From NCBI RefSeq assembly GCF_016735695.1, contig NZ_JAERQD010000010.1:62001-126000 (forward strand): a stretch of DNA of 64,000 bases, written 5' to 3'. Below are positions 17,352-27,005 of this stretch, piece by piece. Source of the stretch: Microvirga zambiensis WSM3693. Lineage in GTDB: Bacteria > Pseudomonadota > Alphaproteobacteria > Rhizobiales > Beijerinckiaceae. The first letter of the stretch is position 1, and every line of letters begins with the position of its first letter. A model generated the notes under the pieces. It searched no databases. It had not been told where the DNA came from and saw nothing but the letters and a program-made list of their open reading frames with translations. The position numbers were made by a program, and so were the translations under genes.

Positions 17352-17382
17352 GCGGCGATGAGAGGAAACATTCTCACGCCGC
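17352..17382 (+). terminator. hairpin after binding protein 3
   Basis: Arms GCGGCG-A-TGAGA and TCTCACGCCGC pair over 11 base pairs with a single bulged A around an eight-base loop, 17 bases after the stop. No T tract. It separates paralogue 3 from the paralogue 4/transporter unit. I saw no dyad module in 17383-17459. Confidence 0.45.
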
Positions 17383-17459
17383 TCCGAAGACTCGAGTGCC
17401 GAGCGACTGCCTAAAGCGCCGTTCCACGGAGCGGCTTCACAATAAAGCGGGGAGATGAA

Positions 17460-19037
17460 ATGAAATTGCGCGCTGCTAGACTTGTCACGAGTATGGGGTT
17501 TGCGTTGGGGCTTGCTCTGGCGTCCCTGCCCGCATTCTCGCGAGATGCCGATACGGTCGTTGCCGCTTTCTCCGCAGAGACGACGACGCTCGATCCGGCG
17601 CGCAGCTCGGGAACCGTCGATCGGTTCTACTATTTTCATTTGTTCGAGATGCTTGTGATCCCTGATTCGAAGGGGAACATGTCTCCTTGGCTCGCCACGA
17701 AATGGGAAGTAGGCGAGAAGGATGGCAAAGCCTATATCGACGTCTGGCTGCGGGACGACGTGCGTTTTCACAACGGCGATCCGATGACCGCCCAGGATGT
17801 AGAGTTTTCCTGGCAGCGCCAGCGCGATCCGAAGGTTTCTCTGACCGCCTCGCGTCATCGCAATGTCGAAGGCTTTGAAATCTTCAACGACCATTACTTC
17901 CGCATCAACTTCAAGCAGCCCGATGGCAATTATCTCGCGGAGTATCTGCAGATCGTCGTCATGCCGAAGCGATACTTCGAGAAGGTCGGCAGCATGGAGG
18001 CCTTCGGTGCCAAGCCCGTCGGCACCGGCCCCTGGAAGTTCGTATCGCGCGAGATCAAACGGGAACTGAACCTCACTCGAAACGACGATTACTGGAATGC
18101 GAAGAATGGCCCCAAAGCCAAGAACCTCACGATCAAGATCATCCCGGAGGATCTGACGCGGGTCTCCGCACTGCGCGCCGGCGAGGTCGACTGGATCGAC
18201 AACGTTCCTCTTCCCCTGATCTCGGAATTCAAGGCCGACAAGCGCTTCAACACCTTCAGCGTCCAAAACGGCAACTTCGTCTATCTGGATTTCCCGAGTC
18301 ACAACAAGGCCTTGCCCTTCGCCAAGCTCCCCGTGCGCCAGGCGATCGCTCATGGCTTCGACATGGATGCGATCCTGAAGGTCGTCCTTTATGGAGAGGG
18401 AAATCGCTTTGCGGGCATCGGCACAGACAGCAATGCCTACGATCCGAACTTGAAGCCTTACGAATTCGATCCGGCGAAGTCGCGAGAACTGCTGGCAAAG
18501 GCAGGATATCCTAACGGTCTCGATATTCCCTGCTATAGCCTGACGACCCCTCGTGAGCCGAACATCAAGGAGGTCAGCGAGGCGATCTATGCCTATCTCC
18601 AGCAGGCTGGGATCAGATGCCAGATCCGCGCGGTGGAGTTCGGCGCGTGGCTCGATCTACTGCGCCGCGCGAACCCTCCCCATCTCGACGGCCTGTCCAT
18701 CCATATGTCCGCGCAGGGAATCCCCTCCGATCCGGGAAATTCCTGGTCCTCGTCGGCCCTTCACAGCTACGCGCCGGAAATCGGCTTCGGCACCTTCTCG
18801 CAAACGGCTGACCCGAAGGCGGACGAGTATGTCCAGAAGATCCAGCAGATCATGGACATGGAGAAACGCCGATTGTTGATCCAGGAGGCTGCCCGCTATC
18901 GCCAGGAACAGGTCCTGGGCGGCATTTCGCTTTATCAGCCGCGGACGACCTATGCCTGGAACAAGCGGATCGATTTCACGCCCTGGGCCTATCCGGGCTA
19001 CTGGCATCTCTTCCAACTCGTCGACATCGTCGACTAG
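17460..19037 (+). CDS. ABC transporter family-5 solute-binding protein, paralogue 4
   Basis: A 525-residue SBP_bac_5 protein, preceded by GGGGAGATGAA and starting at ATG 17460. The signal peptide is residues 1-28, ending LPAFS. It keeps the family blocks (FSWQRQRDP, GTGPWKFVS, RQAIAHGFDMDAI) but is clearly more diverged than paralogues 2 and 3. It is the only binding-protein gene directly next to the permease genes (25-base gap). It is therefore probably the original partner of this transporter, with the other three added later. Confidence 0.9.
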   Translation: MKLRAARLVTSMGFALGLALASLPAFSRDADTVVAAFSAETTTLDPARSSGTVDRFYYFHLFEMLVIPDSKGNMSPWLATKWEVGEKDGKAYIDVWLRDDVRFHNGDPMTAQDVEFSWQRQRDPKVSLTASRHRNVEGFEIFNDHYFRINFKQPDGNYLAEYLQIVVMPKRYFEKVGSMEAFGAKPVGTGPWKFVSREIKRELNLTRNDDYWNAKNGPKAKNLTIKIIPEDLTRVSALRAGEVDWIDNVPLPLISEFKADKRFNTFSVQNGNFVYLDFPSHNKALPFAKLPVRQAIAHGFDMDAILKVVLYGEGNRFAGIGTDSNAYDPNLKPYEFDPAKSRELLAKAGYPNGLDIPCYSLTTPREPNIKEVSEAIYAYLQQAGIRCQIRAVEFGAWLDLLRRANPPHLDGLSIHMSAQGIPSDPGNSWSSSALHSYAPEIGFGTFSQTADPKADEYVQKIQQIMDMEKRRLLIQEAARYRQEQVLGGISLYQPRTTYAWNKRIDFTPWAYPGYWHLFQLVDIVD

Positions 19038-19062
19038 CTGATCGGGAGCGGAAAACGCGACA

Positions 19063-19983
19063 ATGTGGACTTACATCCTCAAAAGACTGCTGCACGGGCT
19101 CTTCAGCATCATAGGCGCGAGCTTGCTGATCTTCGTGATCACCCGCCTGACGGGCGATCCCGTCGCCATGCTGCTACCGCCCGAGGCCACGGAGGAGATG
19201 GTGCGCCAGATGCGCGCCACCCTCGGTCTCGATCGGCCGATCTGGGAGCAGTATCTGATCTTCGCGAGCCATGCGCTGCAGGGTGACCTGGGCATGTCCT
19301 ATCGGTGGGAGATGCCTGCACTGACCCTCCTGCTCGATCGGTTGCCGGCAACGATCCAGCTTGCCTCCGCAGGCCTGCTGTTCAGCATCAGCGTTGCGGT
19401 GCCGCTTGGGGTTCTGTCCGCCGTTTATCGCGGATCCTGGATTGACCGCGTGGGCAAGACGCTCGCCATGGCGGGGCAGGCCATGCCCAATTTCTGGGTG
19501 GGCCTTATCCTCATTCTCGTCTTTTCAGTCTCCCTGGGTTGGCTCCCGGCCTATGGTTCAGGCTCGTTCAGGCATCTGATCCTGCCGGCCATCGCGCTCG
19601 GGTCATATCCCGTCGCGGCGCAGACCCGCATCGTGCGCTCGTCGATGCTCGACGTGCTGGACAGCGATTACATCAAGATGGGGCGCATCCTCGGCGCCAG
19701 CGAGAGCGTGCTGGTCTGGAAATATGCATTCCGGAATGCCGCGGTTCCGCTGATCACGGTTCTCGGCGTCTACTTTGCAGCGATGTTGGGAGGAACCTTC
19801 GTTGTCGAGGTCATCTTCGCCTGGCCCGGGGTCGGAAGGACCGTGGTCGAAGCCGTATTCGCGCGCGACTTCCCTGTCGTCCAGGCTGGCGTGCTCTTCA
19901 CTTCCGTCGTCTTCGTGACAGTCAACCTGCTGGTTGATCTCAGCTACGGCGTCATCGATCCGAGGGCTCGAGTCAATGTCTAG
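19063..19983 (+). CDS. ABC transporter permease, DppB type
   Basis: A 306-residue inner-membrane permease with the N-terminal helix and FVITRLTGDPV signature of DppB/OppB proteins and about six membrane segments. The EAA loop that contacts the ATPase reads YIKMGRILGASESVLVWKYA. It pairs with the DppC-type subunit whose start overlaps its end by eight bases. It is the only B-type permease in the locus although four binding proteins are present. Confidence 0.9.
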   Translation: MWTYILKRLLHGLFSIIGASLLIFVITRLTGDPVAMLLPPEATEEMVRQMRATLGLDRPIWEQYLIFASHALQGDLGMSYRWEMPALTLLLDRLPATIQLASAGLLFSISVAVPLGVLSAVYRGSWIDRVGKTLAMAGQAMPNFWVGLILILVFSVSLGWLPAYGSGSFRHLILPAIALGSYPVAAQTRIVRSSMLDVLDSDYIKMGRILGASESVLVWKYAFRNAAVPLITVLGVYFAAMLGGTFVVEVIFAWPGVGRTVVEAVFARDFPVVQAGVLFTSVVFVTVNLLVDLSYGVIDPRARVNV

Positions 19984-20860
19984 CGTCGAAACCGCCACCA
20001 TCTCCGCGCCGCGAGCGAGGCTGAATCTGAGCGCGATCATGCGCCTGCCCTTCATCCCGATCTTCATTCTGAGCGTCCTGGTGATCTGCGCCATCTTTGG
20101 GAACCAGCTCGCCCCACATAACCCGACCGCGCTCAATCTCGGAATGGCTCTCAAGCCGCCCGGATGGGTCGAAGGGGGGAGCTGGGCCTATCCCCTCGGA
20201 ACGGACAATCTTGGCCGCGATATCCTGAGCCGCATCATTGCCGGTGCGCGGATTTCCGTGATCGTGGCGATCTACGCAATCATCGTTTCAGGTGGAATCG
20301 GCGCGATCTTCGGCATGATGGCGGGCTATTTCGGTCGTACCGTCGATACCGTGATCATGCGTATCGTCGACATCCAGATGTCCGTACCGGCCCTGGCACT
20401 GGCGCTCGTTCTCGCGACCCTGCTTCGTCCGAGCCTCAGCACGGTGCTCATCGTCATCGCCATTACCTACTGGAGCTGGTATGCGCGGATCGTCCGTGCC
20501 GAGGTGATCTCGCTCAAGCAGCGTGACTATGTGGCCTTGGCGCGCATCGCAGGCGTGTCCACCCCGGTGATCTTCATCCGGCACCTGCTGCCCAACATCA
20601 TGAACACACTTCTTGTGCTCGCCACGCTGCAGGTTGGCCAGGTCATCATCTTCGAGGCCTCGCTGAGCTTTCTCGGCCTCGGCATTCAGAATCCTGACGT
20701 CTCATGGGGGCTGATGCTTGCCGATGCCCGCAGCTACATCACTGTCGCCTGGTGGGCGATCACGATGCCGGGCATCGCGATCATGCTGACGTGCCTTGCC
20801 GCCAATCTTTTCGGAGATTGGATGCGCGATACCTTCGATCCCAAGCGCAGGCAGCTCTGA
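19976..20860 (+). CDS. ABC transporter permease, DppC type
   Basis: A 294-residue permease. Start placed at ATG 19976, overlapping the previous gene by eight bases; an upstream TTG at 19934 is less likely. The PLGTDNLGRDILSRII motif typical of DppC/OppC is present near residue 72, and the EAA loop is YVALARIAGVSTPVIFIRH. The cytoplasmic N-terminus is followed by one helix and then the conserved five-helix core. Confidence 0.9.
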   Translation: MSSVETATISAPRARLNLSAIMRLPFIPIFILSVLVICAIFGNQLAPHNPTALNLGMALKPPGWVEGGSWAYPLGTDNLGRDILSRIIAGARISVIVAIYAIIVSGGIGAIFGMMAGYFGRTVDTVIMRIVDIQMSVPALALALVLATLLRPSLSTVLIVIAITYWSWYARIVRAEVISLKQRDYVALARIAGVSTPVIFIRHLLPNIMNTLLVLATLQVGQVIIFEASLSFLGLGIQNPDVSWGLMLADARSYITVAWWAITMPGIAIMLTCLAANLFGDWMRDTFDPKRRQL

Positions 20861-20862
20861 AC

Positions 20863-21867
20863 ATGCTAGCAAACAATCGACAACAGACGAGCCAGCCGCT
20901 GCTCGAAGTCAATGACTTGCAGACGCACCTTGTGCTGGGTCGCGGAACGCTCAAGGCGGTCGACGGTGTGTCGTTCAGCCTGAACCGGGGGCAGACTCTG
21001 GGAATCGTCGGCGAGTCCGGCTCTGGGAAGACCCTCACCAGCATGTCGATCATTCGACTGTTGCCAAAGCCGAGCGGGAGGATTGTCGGCGGCTCGATCA
21101 AGTTCGACGGGATCGATATCGTCAGCTTGCCGGAGAAGGAAATCGCCAAGAATTGGCGCGGCAATCGGATCTCGATGGTGTTGCAGGATCCGTTGACCTC
21201 GCTCAATCCGGTCTACAGCATCGCGGATCAGCTCGGGCAGCCGTTTCGTTACCATTATAAGGACATGAGCCGCCGCGAGATCAGGGATGCCTCGATCGAG
21301 ATGCTGCGGAAGGTGCGGATACCCGCGCCGGAAAAGCGGCTCGCAAGCTATCCGCATCAGTTCTCGGGCGGCATGCGCCAGCGGGCGGTCATCGCCATGG
21401 CGATCGCAGCCAAGCCCGAGCTGCTGATTGCCGATGAGCCGACGAGTGCGCTCGATGTCACAATTCAGATCCAGATCATGGATCTGTTCCGCAAACTGCA
21501 GGAGGAGACCGGCGTCTCGATCATCATGATCACCCATGACATGGGTGTTGCCGCGCAGCTCTGCGATCGGGTGGCGGTCATGTATGCAGGCCGCATTGTC
21601 GAGATCGGCGATGCGCGGGACATCTTCAAGCGCCCTGCGCACCCCTACACCCAAGGGCTCCTCCAATCGATCCCGAAGATCGGCCAGCGGCAGAAGCGCC
21701 TCTATGCGATCCCAGGGCAGCCGCCGAGCCTGTTCAATCCCCCGAAGGGCTGCCGGTTCGCCGATCGATGCCCGCATCGCATGCCGAAATGCGATGTCTA
21801 CCCGCCGACGGTCGAGTTGGAGAGCGGGCATTCCGCAGCCTGCTGGCTTCTGGAGAGCAAGGCATGA
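20863..21867 (+). CDS. ABC transporter ATPase, DppD type
   Basis: A 334-residue ATP-binding subunit. Walker A is GESGSGKT, the ABC signature FSGGMRQR and Walker [13 protein letters not shown]. The C-terminal oligopeptide-transporter extension contains [18 protein letters not shown] 20863 follows the permease stop by two bases. It works as a heterodimer with the next gene product. Confidence 0.9.
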   Translation: MLANNRQQTSQPLLEVNDLQTHLVLGRGTLKAVDGVSFSLNRGQTLGIVGESGSGKTLTSMSIIRLLPKPSGRIVGGSIKFDGIDIVSLPEKEIAKNWRGNRISMVLQDPLTSLNPVYSIADQLGQPFRYHYKDMSRREIRDASIEMLRKVRIPAPEKRLASYPHQFSGGMRQRAVIAMAIAAKPELLIADEPTSALDVTIQIQIMDLFRKLQEETGVSIIMITHDMGVAAQLCDRVAVMYAGRIVEIGDARDIFKRPAHPYTQGLLQSIPKIGQRQKRLYAIPGQPPSLFNPPKGCRFADRCPHRMPKCDVYPPTVELESGHSAACWLLESKA

Positions 21868-22865
21868 GCAGTCCTATCCTGAAGGTCAGCAACCTCACCA
21901 AGCACTTCGCCACCGGCATGTTCGGCAAGCAGACCGTCGTCCACGCAGTGGAAGATGTCAGCTTTCAGATCAACCGAGGCGAAACCTTCGCGCTCGTCGG
22001 CGAGTCCGGTTGCGGCAAGACCACGCTTACGAAGTTGATTCTGGCACTCGAGACGCCCACGTCCGGATCCATCGTCTTCGACGACATCGAGCTGGTCGGC
22101 GCATCGCGTGCCGATCTGGCCCGCTATCGTCGTGCGGCACAGGCGGTCTTTCAGGACCCTTATTCGTCACTCAATCCTCGTTTGCGGGTCAAGGGAATCA
22201 TTTCCGAACCGCTGCAGGCGCAAGGCTATGGCGATCGCGCCGCACGCATGGACCGGGTCAGGGAGGTGCTGAAGATCGTCGGTCTCCCGGCCAGCGCAGC
22301 GGACCTTTATCCGCATGAGTTCTCGGGAGGACAGCGGCAGCGCATTGCGATCGCGAGGGCGCTGGCGCCGCAGCCGCCCTTCATGGTGCTGGATGAGCCC
22401 ATTTCGGCACTCGACGTCTCGATCCGGGCTCAGATCCTGAATCTTCTGACGGATATCCAAAAAGAGTTCGGACTGACCTATCTGATCGTCGCGCATGACC
22501 TTGCCTTGGTCGAGCAGTTCTCGACTAATGTCGGCGTCATGTATCTCGGGAACCTCGTCGAGCTCGGTCCCGTCGAGAAGGTGTTCTCCGAGCGCAGCCA
22601 TCCCTATACGCAGGCCCTTCTCGCTTCGGTTCCCAATCCTGATCCGGACATGCGCAATCCCGCGGACATGATCCGCGGAGAGGTGGGAAGTCCCGTCAAC
22701 CCGCCATCGGGCTGCAAGTTTCACCCGCGCTGTCCATTCAAGATGGATATCTGCACCACGGAATTCCCGCCGCGCTATCAACTGGACGGAAAGCATTGGT
22801 CCGCCTGCTACCTGCACAAGGATGACAGGGCTACGGCTGCTGCTCTCGAGAAGGAAACAGCATGA
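21864..22865 (+). CDS. ABC transporter ATPase, DppF type
   Basis: A 333-residue second ATP-binding subunit with Walker A GESGCGKT, signature FSGGQRQR, Walker B MVLDEPISALD and the C-terminal GCKFHPRCPFKMDIC extension. It starts within the stop of the DppD-type gene (ATGA), and its own stop overlaps the acyl-CoA ligase start in the same manner. Uptake and CoA activation are therefore translationally linked. Confidence 0.9.
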   Translation: MSSPILKVSNLTKHFATGMFGKQTVVHAVEDVSFQINRGETFALVGESGCGKTTLTKLILALETPTSGSIVFDDIELVGASRADLARYRRAAQAVFQDPYSSLNPRLRVKGIISEPLQAQGYGDRAARMDRVREVLKIVGLPASAADLYPHEFSGGQRQRIAIARALAPQPPFMVLDEPISALDVSIRAQILNLLTDIQKEFGLTYLIVAHDLALVEQFSTNVGVMYLGNLVELGPVEKVFSERSHPYTQALLASVPNPDPDMRNPADMIRGEVGSPVNPPSGCKFHPRCPFKMDICTTEFPPRYQLDGKHWSACYLHKDDRATAAALEKETA

Positions 22866-24583
22866 ATCCGGAAGAAGAAAAGGTCCAGTTCGCGGAGCTC
22901 GACACCTTGTGGGAGAAGGCGTGGCCGGCCGAGGTCTCGCGCAATCTCCACTACCCGATGGGTCAGATTCCGCTTTTCCGCTACATCACGGAATGGGCCA
23001 AGCGCGACCCGGGGCGTCCAGCCATCATCTATTATGGCCGAACTTGGACTTATGCCGAATACGATGAAATGTCGGACAGGTTTGCGGCGCTTCTCGCCGA
23101 ACGTGGTGTGCAAAAGGGGGATCGCGTCGGGATCTGCATGCAGAACTGCCCGCAATACATGTTTGCATTTTACGGAATCATGAAGCTTGGTGCCGTTTAT
23201 ACGGCAATCAGCCCGCTTTCGAAGAGCTTTGAGATCCAAAACCAATTGCGTGACAGCGGCACGCGCGTCCTCGTCGTCCAGGATCGTGCCATGCAGCTTG
23301 CCGAGGAAGCGCGCGAAGCTGGGCTCCTTGACCATATTTTCGTGACCTCGCTTGCGGATGCTCTTCCCGAAGATCCGGAGATCCCGATCCATCCCTCCAT
23401 CCCGCGAGACAAGATCGCCTGTGAGGGTGCCATCGATCTGATGCCAGCGCTTTTGTCCGCGCGGCGCGAGTACCCTGATAACGACGTCGGGCTGGATGAT
23501 CTGGCCGCGCTCAACTACACGGGTGGAACAACCGGATTGCCGAAGGGATGCATGCACACCCACGGCAACATGCTCTACACCACATCCTCTTCCCGCTCTC
23601 TCATCGGCCGCGAGGACAGAATAGACTGCACGCTCGTTTTCCTACCGCAATTCTGGATTGCCGGCGAGAACGGCAGTCTCATCGGTCCCTTGCTCTACGG
23701 TGAGACGGTCGTTCTCATGGCGCGATGGAACCCGCCCGCCGTCCTGAAGGCGATTGCAAAGTATCGGATCACGCAATTCACGCTCCCCGTGGACAGCGCT
23801 ATCGAGATCGCCGAGCGCACGGATCTCGATGAGTATGACCTGTCGAGCCTGATGAGCGTGCGGGTCATCGGCCTCATCAACAAGTTGACCATAGAGCTAC
23901 GCAGGCTTTGGCAGAAGAAGATCGGCGTTACGCTCATCGAAAGCTCCTGGGGCATGACCGAAACCCATGCCTCGGACACCTTTACATTCGGAATGCAGGA
24001 CGACGATTTCGATCTCAAGCAGCCGCGGACATTCGTCGGGCTGCCCGTCGTCGGCACACGGTTCAAGATCGCGGAGTTCGGAACCGGCAGGACCTTGCCG
24101 ATCGGAGAGGAGGGGGAGATCTGCTGCAAGAGCCCGTCTCTGACCAAGGGCTATTGGCAGCGACCGGATGCGACCGCGGAACTCGTCCGTGATGGCTGGC
24201 TGCACAGCGGCGATCTAGGCTTCATCGGCAAGACAGGGCACCTGCATTACCTCGGTCGCCGGAAGGAGATGATCAAGGTTCGCGGTATGAGCGTGTTCCC
24301 GGCGGAGATCGAGGTCGTTCTTGCAATGCATCCGGCGGTGGAGATCTCGGCCGTTGCGCCACGCCCCGATCAGCACAAAGGCCAGGTTCCCGTTGCCTTC
24401 GTCCGCGTGAAAGATGCGGTCGAACCGGAGGAGCTTCGCCGTTGGTGCTTGGACAAGCTTGCCGACTTCAAGGTTCCGGAAATCCGAATTGCCGACGAGT
24501 TGCCGATGACGGGGACAGGCAAGGTGCGCAAGCAGGTTCTCGCCGATTGGCTGGCGGATGAAGCGAAGGAGTCCGCCGCATGA
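22862..24583 (+). CDS. AMP-forming acyl-CoA ligase (2)
   Basis: A 573-residue adenylate-forming ligase with P-loop YTGGTTGLPKGCMHTH, the SSWGMTETH A5 motif, DGWLHSGDLGF and the C-terminal TGTGKVRKQ lysine motif. It overlaps the ATPase stop, so it is likely the enzyme that activates the transported acid. The ligase at 29123 is a clear paralogue: both begin with the LWEKAWPA block and share PAIIYYGR and LNYTGGTTG stretches. The pair may act on related substrates or on successive intermediates. Confidence 0.9.
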   Translation: MNPEEEKVQFAELDTLWEKAWPAEVSRNLHYPMGQIPLFRYITEWAKRDPGRPAIIYYGRTWTYAEYDEMSDRFAALLAERGVQKGDRVGICMQNCPQYMFAFYGIMKLGAVYTAISPLSKSFEIQNQLRDSGTRVLVVQDRAMQLAEEAREAGLLDHIFVTSLADALPEDPEIPIHPSIPRDKIACEGAIDLMPALLSARREYPDNDVGLDDLAALNYTGGTTGLPKGCMHTHGNMLYTTSSSRSLIGREDRIDCTLVFLPQFWIAGENGSLIGPLLYGETVVLMARWNPPAVLKAIAKYRITQFTLPVDSAIEIAERTDLDEYDLSSLMSVRVIGLINKLTIELRRLWQKKIGVTLIESSWGMTETHASDTFTFGMQDDDFDLKQPRTFVGLPVVGTRFKIAEFGTGRTLPIGEEGEICCKSPSLTKGYWQRPDATAELVRDGWLHSGDLGFIGKTGHLHYLGRRKEMIKVRGMSVFPAEIEVVLAMHPAVEISAVAPRPDQHKGQVPVAFVRVKDAVEPEELRRWCLDKLADFKVPEIRIADELPMTGTGKVRKQVLADWLADEAKESAA

Positions 24584-25350
24584 GCGATGGCCGACTGAAA
24601 GGGCAGGTTGCGGTGGTGACCGGTGGCGGCCGGGGCATCGGCCGCGCGATCTGCACCCGGCTTGCTGCCGATGGTGCCCATATCATCGTCGTCGATATCA
24701 CTGATGAGGGAAACGAGACCCGCGATACCATCGTTGCCGGCGGGGGGTGTGCTGACTCCATCCGGATGGATGCGACCGATTTTGCTGCCATCCGCCAGCT
24801 TGTGACTGAAACCGATGAAAAGTTCGAACGGCTCGATATCTTGGTCAACAACGCCGCCATATCGCCGAAGAACAACGGCCGAAAGTTCTTCCTCGAGGAG
24901 ACGACCGGCGAGATGATGAGCGAAATTCTGCACGTCAATCTGACCGCGCCGTTCGTCTTCGCCCGCGAGGTGCTGCCGGTCATGCGCAAGGGCGGAAAAG
25001 GCGGTAGGATCGTCAACATCATCTCGCAGGCCGCCCGCACCAAACCGGACAAGACATCGGGCCACTATACCGCGTCGAAGGCCGGTCTTCTGGGGCTGTC
25101 ACGGGCGCTTGCGAACGAGGTGGCCGGGTATGGCATAACCGTGAACTGCGTCGCTCCAGGCTTCATCGACACCATCAAGCTCGCCGGGTTCTCCGCCGAG
25201 ACTCGAGAAGAGGTGACGAAGAAGGTGCCGCTCGGTCGCTTCGGCCTGCCTGAGGATATCGCTGGTGCCGTGGCTTATCTGGTTTCTCCGGATGCTTCCT
25301 ATGTCACCGGCGCGACAATCGATGTGAATGGCGGCGCCTTCATGGCCTGA
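24580..25350 (+). CDS. SDR family oxidoreductase
   Basis: A 256-residue classical SDR with TGGGRGIGRAI, NNAAIS and the catalytic YTASK. It overlaps the ligase stop by four bases. Probably a 3-hydroxyacyl-CoA or alcohol dehydrogenase of the pathway. It is similar in type to the protein at 8526 (both have an NNA(G/A)IS-P segment) but not a recent duplicate. Confidence 0.85.
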   Translation: MSDGRLKGQVAVVTGGGRGIGRAICTRLAADGAHIIVVDITDEGNETRDTIVAGGGCADSIRMDATDFAAIRQLVTETDEKFERLDILVNNAAISPKNNGRKFFLEETTGEMMSEILHVNLTAPFVFAREVLPVMRKGGKGGRIVNIISQAARTKPDKTSGHYTASKAGLLGLSRALANEVAGYGITVNCVAPGFIDTIKLAGFSAETREEVTKKVPLGRFGLPEDIAGAVAYLVSPDASYVTGATIDVNGGAFMA

Positions 25351-25384
25351 CACTTCTGCTGTGATCTGAACAGGACCTCAAGAA

Positions 25385-26554
25385 ATGGAAAAACTGCAAG
25401 CAAGGCTCGTTGGAGCCTATGAGCATCCGACACGGTTTGCGCCGGACAAATCCCTCGTGCAGCTTCACACCGAAGTGGCACTTGGCGCTGTCGCGGATGC
25501 GGGGCTGTCCTTATCCGACGTTGACGGCTATTTCTGCGCGGGCGATGCACCGGGCCTGGGCCCGCTGAGTGTTCTCGACTACTTCAATATCACTCCGCGC
25601 TATGTCGACACCACCGAAACCGGTGGATCGTCCTACGTTGCGCATGTGGCCCATGCGGCGCGGGCGATCGACGCGGGGCTTTGCGATATCGCCCTGATCA
25701 CACTCGCCGGTAAGCCTCGGAGTGAGAATAAATCGGCGAGCTCCGTCGCGCTCGCGCTCCCGGCAGACCGACCGGAGCGGGATTTCGAAGTGCCTTATGG
25801 CCCGACCGTTCCGGCGAATTACGCGCTGTGCGCAGCACGCCATATGCATGAATTTGGCACGACGAGCGAGCAACTCGCCTGGATCAAAGTCGCAGCCTCC
25901 CACCATGCCCAGTACAATCCTCATGCGATGCTTCAGAAGGCTGTCACGGTAGAGGATGTACTCTCCTCTCCGATGGTAGCCTCTCCGCTGCACCGCCTCG
26001 ATTGCTGCGTCATCACCGACGGCGGGGGGGCGCTCATCGTTGCTCGCAAGGAGATCGCGCGTGATCTGGCGAAGCCGGGCCTCCGCATTCTCGGGACAGG
26101 CGAGGCGATCAAGCATCAGAGTGCCGGCGACATCGACCTGACATTCAGCGCAGGAAAATGGTCGGGCAAGCAGGCATTCGACATGTCGGGCGTAACGCAC
26201 GACCAGATTCAATATGCGTCGATCTATGACAGCTTCACGATCACAGTGCTTATGGAGATTGAGGATCTCGGCTTCTGCAAGCCCGGGCATGGTGGCGGGT
26301 TCGTCGCAGAAGGCAATCTGATCTCCGGAAGGGGCAAGCTTCCTTTCAACACCGATGGAGGAGGTCTCTGCAGCAATCACCCGGCGAACCGAGGTGGAAT
26401 GACGAAAGTGATCGAGGCGGTTCGCCAGCTGCGTGGCGAGGCTCATCCGGCCGTGCAGGTCCCGGATTGTAAGATCGCCCTGGTGCACGGCACCGGTGGC
26501 AGTCTTGGAACACGGCATGGTGCCGCGACACTAATTCTGGCCTGCGAGGATTGA
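25385..26554 (+). CDS. thiolase-fold protein (SCP2/Ltp type), first nucleophile Cys absent
   Basis: A 389-residue thiolase-superfamily protein of the lipid-transfer/SCP-x subgroup. Where ordinary thiolases carry the nucleophilic Cys, this protein reads ETGGSSYVAH (residues 78-86) with Ser-Ser. The C-terminal GGGLCSNHPANRGG and HGTGGSLGTRHG segments resemble the late thiolase motifs. It is followed by a DUF35 protein three bases later. Known DUF35 pairs are BbsAB (a thiolase) and Ltp2/ChsH2 (an aldolase in steroid side-chain breakdown). Without the Cys, retro-aldol or another C-C cleavage is at least as likely as thiolysis. Confidence 0.82.
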   Translation: MEKLQARLVGAYEHPTRFAPDKSLVQLHTEVALGAVADAGLSLSDVDGYFCAGDAPGLGPLSVLDYFNITPRYVDTTETGGSSYVAHVAHAARAIDAGLCDIALITLAGKPRSENKSASSVALALPADRPERDFEVPYGPTVPANYALCAARHMHEFGTTSEQLAWIKVAASHHAQYNPHAMLQKAVTVEDVLSSPMVASPLHRLDCCVITDGGGALIVARKEIARDLAKPGLRILGTGEAIKHQSAGDIDLTFSAGKWSGKQAFDMSGVTHDQIQYASIYDSFTITVLMEIEDLGFCKPGHGGGFVAEGNLISGRGKLPFNTDGGGLCSNHPANRGGMTKVIEAVRQLRGEAHPAVQVPDCKIALVHGTGGSLGTRHGAATLILACED

Positions 26555-26557
26555 GAG

Positions 26558-26962
26558 ATGAGCACGACACGCGAATATATTCATCCGGAGATTTCCCCGG
26601 AAGCACGTCCCTTTTGGGATGCGGCCAACGAGGGCAAGCTCGTCATTCATACCTGCAGGGATTGCGGACGCGGTCATCACTATCCACGCGCCATGTGTCC
26701 TCACTGCTATTCCGCGGATCTCGAATGGAAGGAGACCGATGGCCACGGCGAGATCTATTCCTTCAGCGTGGTGACGGCGGGCAAGGATCTGCCGCGTTAT
26801 GTCATTGCGTATGTGGAGATTGCGGACCGGGTCAAAGCGATGACGAATATCGTCGATTGCGACCCGGATTCGCTAAGGATCGGGCAGAGAGTCAAGGCAG
26901 TGTTCCGTCGATCGAAAACAGGCCAAAACATTCTGCTTTTCAGCCCCTTAGAATCGTTGTAA
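26558..26962 (+). CDS. DUF35 OB-fold protein with zinc ribbon
   Basis: A 134-residue acyl-CoA-associated DUF35 protein. The rubredoxin-like zinc ribbon is seen as CRDCGRGHHYPRAMCPHC (residues 30-47), followed by the OB-fold domain. In studied systems this partner completes the active complex with a thiolase-fold subunit. The three-base gap to 25385-26554 makes the pairing firm. An upstream TTGAGAG-type site precedes ATG 26558. Confidence 0.88.
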   Translation: MSTTREYIHPEISPEARPFWDAANEGKLVIHTCRDCGRGHHYPRAMCPHCYSADLEWKETDGHGEIYSFSVVTAGKDLPRYVIAYVEIADRVKAMTNIVDCDPDSLRIGQRVKAVFRRSKTGQNILLFSPLESL

Positions 26963-27005
26963 CCACAATGCTTCAATCAAGGGCTTTGAAACGAAGGGAT
27001 ATTGC

